The notes under the pieces were generated by a model, which worked only from the letters and a program-made list of their open reading frames with translations, was not told where the DNA came from and searched no databases. Below, in pieces: positions 16,235 through 24,857 of a stretch of 34,499 nt of DNA (positions within the stretch are counted from its first letter, which is position 1; every line of letters begins with the position of its first letter). This stretch comes from Clostridiales bacterium (GTDB lineage Bacteria > Bacillota > Clostridia > Christensenellales > JAISNN01). The stretch lies in NCBI GenBank assembly GCA_031276195.1, contig JAISNN010000039.1, positions 1 through 34,499 on the forward strand, read 5' to 3'. Position numbers and translations under genes: made by a program.

Positions 16235-16690
16235 ATAATTTTTTTTTTAAGCGGTTTGCGGCGCGCGGAGATATCGCGAATTAATTATCCGGCGTTTTTT
16301 TAAAAGCGTTTTGCGTCATACTGAAATACTGCGGTATGTGATTTTTTTTTAAGCGTTTTACGGCGCACGGAAATATTGCTAATCAATTGTTCGGCGTTTT
16401 TTTTAAGCGTTTTGCGTCATACTGAAATACTGCAGTATGTGATTTTTTTTAAGCGTTTTACGGCGCACAGGAATATTGCTAATCAATTGTTCGGCGTTTT
16501 TTTTAAGCGTTTTACGGCATACGGAGATGTTGCGGTATGTGATTTTTTTAAAAGCGTTTTACGGCGCGCGGAGATATCGCGAATTAATTATCCGGCGTTT
16601 TTTTAAAAAGCGGTTTGCGTCATACTGAAATATTGCGGTATATGATTTTTTTAAGCGTTTTATGCCATACAAAAACGTTGCGGATAAATT
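16235..16690. repeat. Four-unit tandem array, period about 103 bases
   Basis: Units joining GCGTTTTGCGTCATACTGAA, ATACTGC-GTATGTGATTTTT, GCGTTTTACGGCGCACGG and ATTGTTCGGCGTTTTTTT start near 16305, 16405, 16508 and 16612. Each unit itself looks like two diverged halves of about 50 bases. A 76-codon frame through the array is a by-product of its periodicity. The array ends at the 3' side of the minus-strand flavoprotein gene. Confidence 0.85.
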
Positions 16691-16728
16691 TATTTTTCTC
16701 GGCAAGTATTTTTATGCCGCGCGGGAGA

Positions 16729-18045
16729 TTATTCCGCGAACAATTCGTCAAACTTTTTCTTCCAAATTCTCACCGCTTGTTCGTTATACTTTTCGGGAAT
16801 TCCCAAGCCCGTTTTATGGACGTTTTTGCTTTTGTTGATCAGGTTGGTCAGTTTTAAAAGCAGGGGAATGTTGTCCTTTCCCGCGAAAGATTTTTGAATG
16901 ATTTCAAGCGGCGTCAACGCCGGTAAATCGCCCGACGAGGATGCCGCCAAATCCTTTTCGGTGATCAGTCCGCTGTCGATTATGTATTTCAAATCCGTGT
17001 CTTTTGCCTCCAAAAGCCAACGCTTCAATATGTCTATCGCGGCGTGCTTCGCTCCGATCTTCGTCATAAATTTGACTTGATAGTCCCATAACCCGGCGGC
17101 GAGAGAGGTTTTGTTCGCGTTTATCGCGTCCGCAAGCATTTTTCCGGCGCGCATAGACGACGCTATGCCCGAACCTAAAAGCGGAATCGTCATAAACGCC
17201 GCGTCGCCGATCGCCGCGTAACCGTCCGCGACCATCTTTGACAAGGGATAACGCACGGGAATGGGGCGGATCGCGTCGCCCCCGCGCACGGGCTTTGCGT
17301 CGGCGACGGCGGGATTGTCGCGGCGCAGATATGACATAACCGAAATTACGTCGTTTTTGGTCATAAAGCCCGTTTTGCCGATCAAAATATCAAAATTTCC
17401 GCTCGGCGGATCCTGAATGCACCAGGCGATACCCGAAATCCCGAGTGGCTTTATATAACAGCGGTTCGTGTGCTCGCCGTCTTGCCCGACGCCCTCTTTG
17501 CGCGGAAAAAACGCTCTGTACGCAAAGAAAATTTCCTGCGACGAGGGCGTGTTTTGAATGTCCGCGTCGTGGGGCAGGGACGCGCGGAAACGCGAAAACG
17601 CACCCGAAGAGTCGATCACGATATCCGTCCGTACGCGCTTAGAACCGACGGCGATACCCTTTATTTCCTTGCCTTCAATTATCAGTTTGTCAACCTTTTT
17701 GTTGAAAAGCAACTTCGCGCCCGCCGATTCGGCGCGGCTTATCAAAAGATCGATAAGGGGCTTGCGTTCGATCGAATAGTCGTAAGCGGCGGGATTTTGA
17801 GCGAGTTTCAGCCACTTTTCAGACAGCGGAAGCAAAAAAGACCAGTCGCGCGTCTTGAAAAAACATTGAGAGGGAAGATCTATATCTAATTCCGAAAAAA
17901 CGTCCCCCGAAACGACGTCGTGCCAGTCGTAGCCTAAATCGCCGCGCTTTAACTTTTCGTATACCTCGACGTCGCAGCCGTTTACGGCGAGATAATAGGC
18001 GGCGGTGAGTCCGCCTTCGCCCGCTCCGATAACCGCAATTTTCAT
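16729..18045 (-). CDS. FAD-dependent oxidoreductase, geranylgeranyl reductase family
   Basis: The 438-residue protein begins MKIAVIGAGEGGLTAAYYLA, a dinucleotide-binding GxGxxG motif, and carries GYAAIGDAAFMTIPLLGSGI near residue 280, the second FAD motif. The middle region (RVRTDIVIDSSGAFSRFR) is the DG-like segment of the family. It is a relative, not a close copy, of 13833-15272. ATG follows GAGGAATTTCAT. It lies 193 bases downstream of murC on the same strand but has its own promoter at 18188. The substrate is unknown; saturation of isoprenoid chains is the family precedent. Confidence 0.8.
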   Translation of the reverse strand: MKIAVIGAGEGGLTAAYYLAVNGCDVEVYEKLKRGDLGYDWHDVVSGDVFSELDIDLPSQCFFKTRDWSFLLPLSEKWLKLAQNPAAYDYSIERKPLIDLLISRAESAGAKLLFNKKVDKLIIEGKEIKGIAVGSKRVRTDIVIDSSGAFSRFRASLPHDADIQNTPSSQEIFFAYRAFFPRKEGVGQDGEHTNRCYIKPLGISGIAWCIQDPPSGNFDILIGKTGFMTKNDVISVMSYLRRDNPAVADAKPVRGGDAIRPIPVRYPLSKMVADGYAAIGDAAFMTIPLLGSGIASSMRAGKMLADAINANKTSLAAGLWDYQVKFMTKIGAKHAAIDILKRWLLEAKDTDLKYIIDSGLITEKDLAASSSGDLPALTPLEIIQKSFAGKDNIPLLLKLTNLINKSKNVHKTGLGIPEKYNEQAVRIWKKKFDELFAE

Positions 18046-18187
18046 ATGAAATTCCTCGCTTTTTTTTAATTCCGTTTCATAAATCGAAAAGACGTTTTTT
18101 TTTGTCCGCGCCGGTTCGTATGATCAGTCGTACGGTCAGCCGCACGGTTGGATTTTATAAATACGGATTTTTATTTCCTTAATGTAT

Positions 18188-18217
18188 ATTATACAACATA
18201 AGCGATAGAATTTACAA
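18188..18217 (-). promoter_or_regulatory. Promoter for the second flavoprotein gene
   Basis: On the minus strand TTGTAA (18217-18212) and TATAAT (18193-18188) lie 18 bases apart, between the murC stop and the flavoprotein start. It indicates that the downstream gene can be transcribed independently of murC. Confidence 0.6.
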
Positions 18218-18238
18218 CTAAAAATGGCTCTTTTAATG

Positions 18239-20044
18239 TTATTTTATCAGATTTTCAACCATATCGCCTGCGCCGAGCAGGAGGACGCAGGAAAATTCGG
18301 AGGCTTTGTCTTTTAGTAAGGATTTTAGAGAGGGGATCGAGTGAGCGTATGATACGGATTTTGGAATGCCGTCATTGTTTTGTCGTTGTTTTTCTGGTGC
18401 GGCGGGGCTTGTTGCGGTTTGCGTGAGGTGATCGGATTTTGGAATGCCGTCATTGTTTTGTCGTTGTTTTTCGGGTGCGGCGGGGCTTATTGCGGTTTGC
18501 GTGAGGTGATCGGATTTTGGAATGTCGTCATTGTTTTGTCGTTGTTTTTCGGGCGCGGCGGGGCTTATTGCGTCGGCGGTGATTTGTGTGAATTTTGAAT
18601 TTTTTATTATCGCCGCGAATAGTTCAAACGCGCTTTTTCCGCGGTCGGGAGTTTCGCGGGCGGGATATTCTTTCACAAGTATAAGTTCGTCCGCCTCGTC
18701 AAAACACGTCAAAAAATCCGAAAAAAGTTTCGCCGTCCGCGAATATGTATGCGGTTGAAAGCATACCGCGATTTTTCCGTCGAAGGCTTGTTTCGCCGAT
18801 TTTATGACCGCCTTTATTTCACTCGGATGGTGGGCGTAGTCGCTTATGAGGCGGCATTCATTGCCGCTTGCCGTCGTTTTGTTACGGTTTGCTTCGCATT
18901 CGGCGTTATTTGTTTCGGAATTGTTGTATTTTGCTTCGCGTTCGGCGTTATTTGTTTCGGAATTATTGCGGTTTGCTTCGCGTTCGGTGTTGCTTGCTTC
19001 AAGTTTAATTCCGCTTGATTTATATTCGGCGGCGCGGCGGCAGGTCGTTTCGCGCCTATCCGTTATGCCGAGATCCGACGGCGTTCCCAAGTCATCAAAC
19101 CGTCTTTTCACGCCCCCGAAATTTTCCAAAACGTATATTATATCCTCTCTGCCCGCCCCGCATTCAAAAGCCGCCGCCGCCGCCGCGAGCGCGTTATAGA
19201 CATTATGCGTCCCGAAAAGTTTATTGTTTATCTCGGAAATAAATTCGCCTCCGATAAAAAAGTCAAAGGTATAGCCGCGGTTTTTTTCCGCGTCGCGGCG
19301 CATATTGCGGGCTGAGAAATCGCCGCTTTCCACGCCGAAAGTGATCGCTTTTACGGGCAGACCGCGGTAAATTTTTTCATATTTTTTGTCGGCGTTGACG
19401 ATGAGCGCGCCGCCGCTTTTTATGCGTTCGGCAAAACGGCGGAAATTTTCAAACACCTTTTCCTCGTTTTCGTAGCAATCGGGGTGGTCTAATTCTACGT
19501 TCAAAACGATGGCGGCGTCCGGCTCCAACGTCAAAAAACTGCCCTTGTATTCGCACGCCTCCGTAACGAAAATATCCCGCCCGAAAAAGCAATAGTTCCC
19601 CCCGACGTCCTTTACCTCCGCGCCGATATGCGCCGCAAAATTCATTCGCGCGCGTTTTAATATCGCGGCGATAAGCCCCGTCGTCGTCGACTTTCCGTGA
19701 ATGCCCGAAACCGCGGCGCACTTTCCGAATTCGGAGGCGACTTTCGCGAGGTATTCGCCGCGTTTGAAAAGAGGTACGCCCGCTTTGACGGCGGCGGATA
19801 ATTCTATGTCGCCGTCTTTGATCGCGGAATTGTAGACGACGGCGGAGGCGGAGGCGGCGATATCGGGGTCGCTTCCTTGATATATGTACGCGCCGCGCCG
19901 CTTTAAACCGTCCGTAAGTCCGTTCGTGTGAACGTCCGAACCGCTGACGAGAAAATCTCTCAGCGCGTGGGCGGCGAGCGCGCTCATACTGATTCCGCCC
20001 GCGCCGATAAAATGAATCCTTTCTTTTATGTAATTTTTGTTCAA
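18239..20044 (-). CDS. murC: UDP-N-acetylmuramate-L-alanine ligase MurC, with repeat expansions
   Basis: MurC adds L-alanine to UDP-N-acetylmuramate using ATP, the first peptide step of cell-wall precursor synthesis. The N-terminal domain has IHFIGAGGISMSALA, the ATP loop is GIHGKSTTT near residue 117 (usual form GTHGKTTTT), ELDHPD and the HNVYNALAA segment follow, and the C-terminal domain has DYAHHPSEI near 404 and GAGD near the end. MurC is normally about 450-480 residues; this one is about 600 because two low-complexity insertions interrupt the C-terminal domain. One (about 345-395) is 14-residue units of EREANRNNSETNNA type; the other (about 490-570) is three 26-residue units with SPAAPEKQRQNNDGIPKSD. 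Both preserve the frame. The start is taken as TTG at 20044, since GAGGTG lies 6 bases upstream; GTG at 20053 has no binding site. Confidence 0.88.
   Translation of the reverse strand: MNKNYIKERIHFIGAGGISMSALAAHALRDFLVSGSDVHTNGLTDGLKRRGAYIYQGSDPDIAASASAVVYNSAIKDGDIELSAAVKAGVPLFKRGEYLAKVASEFGKCAAVSGIHGKSTTTGLIAAILKRARMNFAAHIGAEVKDVGGNYCFFGRDIFVTEACEYKGSFLTLEPDAAIVLNVELDHPDCYENEEKVFENFRRFAERIKSGGALIVNADKKYEKIYRGLPVKAITFGVESGDFSARNMRRDAEKNRGYTFDFFIGGEFISEINNKLFGTHNVYNALAAAAAAFECGAGREDIIYVLENFGGVKRRFDDLGTPSDLGITDRRETTCRRAAEYKSSGIKLEASNTEREANRNNSETNNAEREAKYNNSETNNAECEANRNKTTASGNECRLISDYAHHPSEIKAVIKSAKQAFDGKIAVCFQPHTYSRTAKLFSDFLTCFDEADELILVKEYPARETPDRGKSAFELFAAIIKNSKFTQITADAISPAAPEKQRQNNDDIPKSDHLTQTAISPAAPEKQRQNNDGIPKSDHLTQTATSPAAPEKQRQNNDGIPKSVSYAHSIPSLKSLLKDKASEFSCVLLLGAGDMVENLIK
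18370..18595 (-). repeat. In-frame 78-base tandem repeat inside murC
   Basis: Three 78-base copies encode TSPAAPEKQRQNNDGIPKSD plus HLTQTA. Copies differ at a few positions and 78 is a multiple of three. The encoded peptide is hydrophilic and probably loops out of the folded domain. Confidence 0.9.
18885..19000 (-). repeat. In-frame 42-base tandem repeat inside murC
   Basis: The motif GCTTCGC recurs at 18891, 18933 and 18975, a period of exactly 42 bases or 14 residues. It encodes EREANRNNSETNNA-type units rich in N, E and R. Confidence 0.88.
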
Positions 20045-20069
20045 GCGGCGCACCTCTTTTTTTATGAGT

Positions 20070-20345
20070 TTTTTTAGAATTCGTTTTTTTGAAGTTTTAG
20101 TTTACGGCGTTTTTTTAGAATTTTAATTTACGGCGTTTTTTAGGATTCGGGTTTATAGTATTTTTTAGAATTACGTTTTTTTAGAATTTTAGTTTATAGT
20201 ATTTTTTTAGAATTTTAGTTTAGAGTGCGTTTTAGAATTAGGTTTTTTGAACGCTTGTTTATAATCCGTTTTAGAATTCGTTTTTTTGAACGCTTGTTTA
20301 TGCTGTGTTTTAGAATTTTAGTTTATAACGCGTTTTGGAATTCGT
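20070..20345. repeat. Degenerate tandem repeat, TTTTTTAGAATTTTAGTTTA
   Basis: About eight copies of a 30-40 base unit built on TTTTAGAATT-(C/T)G-TTT and GTTTA(C/T)(A/G)G fill the gap upstream of murC. It would be in the 5' region of the murC transcript. The remaining gap to 20520 has no gene. Confidence 0.75.
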
Positions 20346-20531
20346 ATTCACGGATTTATTGCGGGTACGTAATTTTATATATTTTAAACGGAGAATATAT
20401 TACTTTATTACTCTATTCAAAAACACGCGATTTGTTGCGGGTCGATTTTTTTCTACGGCGATTTGAAAGGTTTTTTTGCTTTATTTTGTATTTTTAGCAT
20501 CCCGTAATGTTTCGAAATATTTTGCGGAATA

Positions 20532-20560
20532 TTGACTTATGTTGAAAATTAAAGTATAAT
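20532..20560 (+). promoter_or_regulatory. SigmaA promoter of the NACHT-LRR gene
   Basis: TTGACT (20532-20537) and TATAAT (20555-20560) are 17 bases apart. The start codon follows 43 bases later with GAGAGGAG in front of it, so the gene is a stand-alone transcription unit. Confidence 0.75.
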
Positions 20561-20602
20561 ATTTGTAAGATAAAGATAACGGCACAGAGAGGAGCGAAAG
20601 AT

Positions 20603-23404
20603 ATGGCGGAAATTTTAAAAAAGATATTAGATTTTTTTAACGGAATAGGCGTAATCGGAAGTTTGATAGCCTCATTGATCGTTATTTTGCCGGGTATAGC
20701 CTACTATTTTTTATTTTGGAGAAGACCGAAAAAATTGTTGGAGGCGGTGTTGGCTCGGAAGGGAACAGACAAGGTTTCGGACGGGGAAAAAACGAGTTTC
20801 AAAAGGTATGTTCCGCATAAATTAACCCCTCTGACGGACGGAAAAGCGGAAAATATTCCGAATCAATCTACGTCTTTGCCGTACGGAAAAACGGAAAGCC
20901 TTTCGATCGGAATGAAAAAGTTCGGCAAAGCGTTGGCAAAGCCGTTAGATTTGTCGGAAAAAAATGAGGAAAACAAAAAAAGCGAATCGGGAAATTCCGT
21001 AGATTCGGCGGTACAAAAGGAGAGTTTTATAGTCATTCTCGCCGAAGCCGGATTCGGAAAAACTATACTAATGAACAAATTGGTTTACGGGTTGTTGCAA
21101 AAGAGGTCTTTTCGCATACCCCAAAAAGAGGATCGAAAAATTACACTAAAACGGAACGGCATATATTACGGCGATATGCGGAATATAGCGGACAAGGATA
21201 TTTTTAACGATTTCAAGTCGGAGATAGCGAGTAGTGATAACGGAGAATCTTGTTATAAGTACGTGTTTTTGGACGGATTGGACGAATGCCCTTTGTTAAA
21301 TTTCGCCTTGCGCGGAGCGGAGGACGGGGAATATAGAAAGAAAAATGACTTTTTGAAAGAATTTTGGGATATGTACGACAACACCAAAGAGTTTCATAAG
21401 GATTCGAGCATAAGGGTTGAAAATGTGTTCGTCGAGTGGCTTTATAAAAAAACGATCAAAAATTGTCAGATCGAACGCGCGGTCGTTTCGTCGCGTCCTT
21501 TCGGCATTTCACCAAAGACGTGGCGCGAAAATTGCAACCGAATTGCAAACGGAAACTCGGTAAAGGCGGGCGTGTATACGATCGACGCTCTCTCCGAAGA
21601 ACAAGCGGTCGCTTTGGCGAAAAAATACAGCCGAAAGCGCGGAAAGGAATTGAAACTCGTTTTGAAAAATATAAGGGCGGATTTCGAGGAGCGCGGAAAG
21701 AGCGGCGCGGAGAGCGTTTTTAGTATACCGTTTTTCGTAGCTAACGAGTATGTCGACGAATTGGCGGGCGTGAATTTCAAAAAAGGACGCTCCCGCGAGG
21801 AAGCGGAAAAAGCCGCGATAAAGGCGCGTGAAAAAGAGGAGGCGAGAAAGGCGTGCGGATATCTGACCGACGTGGGAGGCGGCGGCGAAACGCGGGAAAA
21901 GGTCGAGGAGGCGATAAGGAACATAAGTAATGAAATCGGGACAGTTATGCTGGAAACGGGTTTGACGAGGATTAGCGGCGATAAGCGGAAAGAATTGTTT
22001 GAGAAATTTAAAACGGAATCGGACGGCAAGGCGATATATGATAAGATATATGATAACTTACTTGAAAGCCGCTGTCTGCTGATCCCCGACGGGGAGGACG
22101 GAGGATGCCGCTTTTTACATAAGATTTTGTATGAAAATATCACGGCGCGCGCGTTGATTCATAGGTCTTTGGATATAAGATGTAAATTTTTGTACGATAC
22201 GAACGGGGACGACGACGGCGAGAGTTTGAAAAAACGCCGCCGCGCTTTCGCTTGCTATTGCTGCGACGGGGAGAGAGATGACGGAGGAGAGATATATAAA
22301 AATCTATGCCGGTATGTCAAGGGCTTCGAGGAGGATGAAAGAAAGCCGCTTGAAAAAATATACGGATTGTTAGAGAGCGAAACCGCCGTCTTTAAGGATG
22401 ATTATAAAGATTGCAAGGCGGATGAATTGTTGAAAATTTTTCCTTTTAAAAATCCCGTTTTTGACGGCGTGAAATTGACCGTGAAAGATGTTTTATTATA
22501 CCTTTCCGATAGGAAACTTGATTTGAGAAAAAAGGGATTGAGGACGGACGATATATTGCGGTATTTTCCGAACGCGAAAGAGATTGATTTATTTGGAAAC
22601 AATTTTGAATACGCGAGAAATCTTGAAAAAATGGAATATGCCGAAAGCGTAATTCTAAAAAACTGCGGAGAACTAAAAGAAATCGCCTTGCCAAAAAGTG
22701 TGAAGAAAATCGGGGAAGGGGCGTTTGAAAATTGCGGTAGTTTAGCAGAGATTAAAATACCCGAAAGCGTAACGAAAATTGATATTTTGAGGGTTGCCAA
22801 AGAGTATTTGGAGAAAGAGATCAAGATTACACCCTATTATGCGTTTTACGGATGTCATAACTTAAAAAAACTTGACGTCGAAGCCGGGAATGAAATATAT
22901 AGTTCCGTAGACGGCGTATTGTATAACAAAGCGCAAGCGGAGATAATATGTTATCCTATGGGAAAGCCGGCAAGCGATTTTACAATCCCCGACGGAGTAA
23001 CAAAAATTGCCGGCGGCGCGTTTTATAATTGCAAGGCTTTGACGGGGATCAAAATACCAGACGGAGTAACAAAAATTGCCGACTTTGCGTTTAACCGTTG
23101 CGGTAGTTTGAGGGGGATCAAAATACCCGAAAGTGTAACGGAAATCGGGGACGGTGCGTTTAACGGTTGCGGTAGTTTGAGTGAGATCAAAATACCCGAA
23201 AGTGTAACGGAAATCGGGGACGGTGCGTTTGCCTATTGCGGTAGTTTGAGTGAGATAAAAATACCCGACGGAGTAAAGAAAATCGGGGAAAAAGCGTTTC
23301 TCTATTGTGAGAATTTGGAGCGGGTTTATCTTTCTAAGAATACGAAAATCGGATATGGCGCGTTTGACTGCGCTAATCCTGAGTTTATATATACGGACGC
23401 TTAA
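20603..23404 (+). CDS. Membrane-anchored NACHT-like STAND NTPase with BspA-type leucine-rich repeats
   Basis: The 933-residue protein has one N-terminal membrane helix (about residues 15-40, GVIGSLIASLIVILPGIAYY) followed by RRPKK, implying the bulk is cytoplasmic. After a hydrophilic linker comes an NTPase: Walker A AEAGFGKTILMNK at about 147-159, Walker B YVFLDGLDE near 220, and AVVSSRPFG near 292, the pattern of NACHT/STAND ATPases. A helical region (about 330-640) follows. From about 655 to the end there are LRR_5 units of the type LKEIxIPxSVxKIGxxAFxxC (KIGEGAF, EIGDGAF and KIGEKAF), at least eight. This is the layout of an NLR: anchor or effector, switch NTPase, repeat sensor. Bacterial NACHT proteins include antiphage defence proteins, so defence is plausible. 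Base composition is similar to its neighbours, with no partner gene adjacent. Domain calls are firm; role is inference. Confidence 0.8.
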   Translation: MAEILKKILDFFNGIGVIGSLIASLIVILPGIAYYFLFWRRPKKLLEAVLARKGTDKVSDGEKTSFKRYVPHKLTPLTDGKAENIPNQSTSLPYGKTESLSIGMKKFGKALAKPLDLSEKNEENKKSESGNSVDSAVQKESFIVILAEAGFGKTILMNKLVYGLLQKRSFRIPQKEDRKITLKRNGIYYGDMRNIADKDIFNDFKSEIASSDNGESCYKYVFLDGLDECPLLNFALRGAEDGEYRKKNDFLKEFWDMYDNTKEFHKDSSIRVENVFVEWLYKKTIKNCQIERAVVSSRPFGISPKTWRENCNRIANGNSVKAGVYTIDALSEEQAVALAKKYSRKRGKELKLVLKNIRADFEERGKSGAESVFSIPFFVANEYVDELAGVNFKKGRSREEAEKAAIKAREKEEARKACGYLTDVGGGGETREKVEEAIRNISNEIGTVMLETGLTRISGDKRKELFEKFKTESDGKAIYDKIYDNLLESRCLLIPDGEDGGCRFLHKILYENITARALIHRSLDIRCKFLYDTNGDDDGESLKKRRRAFACYCCDGERDDGGEIYKNLCRYVKGFEEDERKPLEKIYGLLESETAVFKDDYKDCKADELLKIFPFKNPVFDGVKLTVKDVLLYLSDRKLDLRKKGLRTDDILRYFPNAKEIDLFGNNFEYARNLEKMEYAESVILKNCGELKEIALPKSVKKIGEGAFENCGSLAEIKIPESVTKIDILRVAKEYLEKEIKITPYYAFYGCHNLKKLDVEAGNEIYSSVDGVLYNKAQAEIICYPMGKPASDFTIPDGVTKIAGGAFYNCKALTGIKIPDGVTKIADFAFNRCGSLRGIKIPESVTEIGDGAFNGCGSLSEIKIPESVTEIGDGAFAYCGSLSEIKIPDGVKKIGEKAFLYCENLERVYLSKNTKIGYGAFDCANPEFIYTDA
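23130..23270 (+). repeat. Near-identical LRR-coding repeats
   Basis: 69-base units encoding GGLSEIKIPESVTEIGDGAF-like repeats are nearly identical at the DNA level (for example 23100-23168 and 23169-23237), so recent in-frame duplication has altered the repeat number at the sensor end. Confidence 0.75.
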
Positions 23405-23454
23405 AAAGCAAAGGATAGGTTTCAATTAAAAACAAAGGATAGGTTTTCCGTTTT

Positions 23455-23640
23455 ATTTATTTTGTATTTTTAGGCTTGTTTTGCGTTTGCGTTTTTGCCG
23501 TGTTAGTCTTGCTTTTTGTTTCCCGTTCGGGGTTTGTTTTTAGGCTTGTTTTGCTTTTGCGCTTTTGCCGTGTTAGTCTTGCTTTTTGTTTCCCGTTATG
23601 GGTTTGTTTTTAGGCTTGTTTTATGTTTGCGTTTTTATGC
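23455..23640. repeat. Tandem repeat, period about 73 bases
   Basis: Units with GTTTTTAGGCTTGTTTTGC, GCGTTTTTGCCGTGTTAGTC and TTGCTTTTTGTTTCCCGTT occur twice in full and a third time in part. They begin 50 bases after the NACHT-LRR stop codon. Confidence 0.8.
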
Positions 23641-23642
23641 TC

Positions 23643-23781
23643 GTTAAACTTTTAGTACGTGTTCTGTACGGATTAAAATTCGCCGTCATAGCGGTAAACC
23701 CGGCAAAATGTAACGCGGTTTGCCGCCTGCATATTATAGAGCGGTTTTAAATCAAGCTTATGTTAGATTTAAAAGTTTAAC
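23643..23781. mobile_element. MITE-like inverted-repeat element, copy A
   Basis: The ends GTTAAACTTTTA and TAAAAGTTTAAC are inverted copies. Just inside are GTACGGATTAAAATTCG on the left and AAATCAAGCTTATGTTAGAT on the right. The shorter element at 24858-24926 matches both ends when inverted, but lacks the central 65 bases. There is no ORF inside, so any movement would need an outside transposase. Confidence 0.6.
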
Positions 23782-23844
23782 CGCCGCGCTTTGGGAATTT
23801 AGGAAAAAATTTTTGACTTATTTTGAAAAAACACTAAAAACCGC

Positions 23845-23873
23845 TTGCTTTTTTTTTGTATTTGTATTAAAAT
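23845..23873 (+). promoter_or_regulatory. Possible promoter toward tRNA-Val
   Basis: TTGCTT (23845-23850) and TAAAAT (23868-23873) with 17-base spacing. It lies about 150 bases before the tRNA, so assignment is tentative. Confidence 0.35.
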
Positions 23874-24020
23874 AGGTGTACCCTAAAATTTATGTGCGTA
23901 GAGGATTTTAGAGGGTTTTTGCGGATTTTAGGTTGAGGTCGCGGTATATTAAGAAATAATCGGAGAATTTTAGAGAGTTCTTGCCGATTTTATGGCAGGG
24001 CAATATATAAGAAATAATTC

Positions 24021-24096
24021 GGATAATTAACTCAGTTGGTAGAGTGTCGTCTTGACGTGGCGAAAGTCAGGGGTTCGAGTCCCTTATTATCCACCA
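24021..24096 (+). tRNA. tRNA-Val (anticodon GAC)
   Basis: The cloverleaf is complete: acceptor GGATAAT with ATTATCC, D stem ACTC with GAGT, anticodon stem TCGTC with GGCGA around TTGACGT, T stem AGGGG with CCCTT around TTCGAGT, discriminator A73, and encoded CCA. Positions 34-36 read GAC, so it decodes GUC and GUU valine codons. The variable region is a normal AAGTC. A G at position 37 is unusual for valine generally but, from memory, occurs in Clostridia. The acceptor has more A-T pairs than most. Confidence 0.92.
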
Positions 24097-24106
24097 GAAT
24101 AAAAAG

Positions 24107-24143
24107 AACCGCTTTATGTGTTTTAGGCATAGCGGTTTTTGTT
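24107..24143 (+). terminator. Terminator after tRNA-Val
   Basis: AACCGCTTTATG pairs with CATAGCGGTT, followed by TTTGTTTTTG, eleven bases after the tRNA. The right half of this hairpin (CATAGCGGTTTTTGTTTT) was then copied three more times downstream. Confidence 0.7.
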
Positions 24144-24370
24144 TTTGTCGGGAGTGTTAGTTTTAGGTTGAGAACATAAAGAATGGTTGCGAGTGTTTTA
24201 GGTACAGCGGTTTTTGTTTTTGTCGGGAGCGTTAGTTTTAGGTTGAGAAGATAAAGAATGGTTGCGAGTGTTTCGGGCATAGCGGTTTTTGTTTTTATTG
24301 GGGCTAATTTTAGGTTTTCAATATAAAGAATGGTTGCGAGTGTTTCGGGCATAGCGGTTTTTGTTTTATC
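24121..24370. repeat. Four tandem copies derived from the tRNA-Val terminator
   Basis: Units of about 62 to 75 bases containing GTGTTTTAGGCATAGCGGTT, TTTGTTTTTGTCGGGAG, TTAGTTTTAGGTTGAGAA and ATAAAGAATGGTTGCGA are repeated. Only the first copy carries the matching left terminator arm. From 24500 to 24690 a looser repeat of GCGCGGTATGCG-type units of about 120 bases follows. No gene is supported in 24100-24716. Confidence 0.8.
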
Positions 24371-24716
24371 GTTTTTGTTTTTTATCGGGAAGATTTTTAA
24401 GGGGTTAAAAAGAATTATTCGGTAAAGTGTTTTTTGTTTGACTATGTTTCCGAAAATTGTTATAATGATAGATACAATATGTAGGAAGTATATTTTTATG
24501 CGCGTAGTGTGTGTCTATATGAAGCGCGGTATGCGTTGTATTGAGATGTGATTTAATTATAGTATCTTTTTTGTGCGCGTAATACGGTTAATAAAGTGCG
24601 GGTCGATATGAAATATATGCGCGGTATGCGGCGTATTAAGATATGAGCTGACGTGAATATCTTTTATCTTTTTTATGCTCGTTATGCGGCGTATATAGAC
24701 GTGTGTTGGTTGATAA

Positions 24717-24764
24717 GAAAAAAATACACACCGGACATACCCGTATAAAGGTATAACCGATGTG
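24717..24764 (-). terminator. Terminator after tRNA-Trp
   Basis: On the minus strand CACATCGGTTATACC pairs with GGTATGTCCGGTGTG (15 bp with three mismatches or wobbles), followed by TATTTTTTT. It lies just past the 3' end of the tRNA-Trp gene in its own direction. Confidence 0.75.
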
Positions 24765-24769
24765 CTTTG

Positions 24770-24844
24770 TGGCAGGGGAGACGCGATTCGAACACGCAAC
24801 CTACGGTTTTGGAGACCGCTACTCTACCGTTGAGCCACTCCCCT
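24770..24844 (-). tRNA. tRNA-Trp (anticodon CCA)
   Basis: On the minus strand: acceptor AGGGGAG with CTCCCCT, D stem GCTC with GAGT, anticodon stem GCGGT with ACCGT around CTCCAAA, T stem GCGTG with CGCGT around TTCGAAT, discriminator G73 and encoded CCA. The anticodon CCA and G73 both identify tryptophan. A strong promoter lies at 24955-24983 and an inverted-repeat element sits in its leader. Confidence 0.95.
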
Positions 24845-24857
24845 AAAAAGTATAGTG

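Noticed and set aside
16376-16606. 76-residue ORF in the array
   Set aside because: Internal repeats of the frame mirror the 103-base DNA repeat and there is no binding site.
24032-24352. 106-residue minus-strand ORF over tRNA-Val
   Set aside because: It overlaps a complete tRNA and the terminator-derived repeats; its internal repeats come from them.
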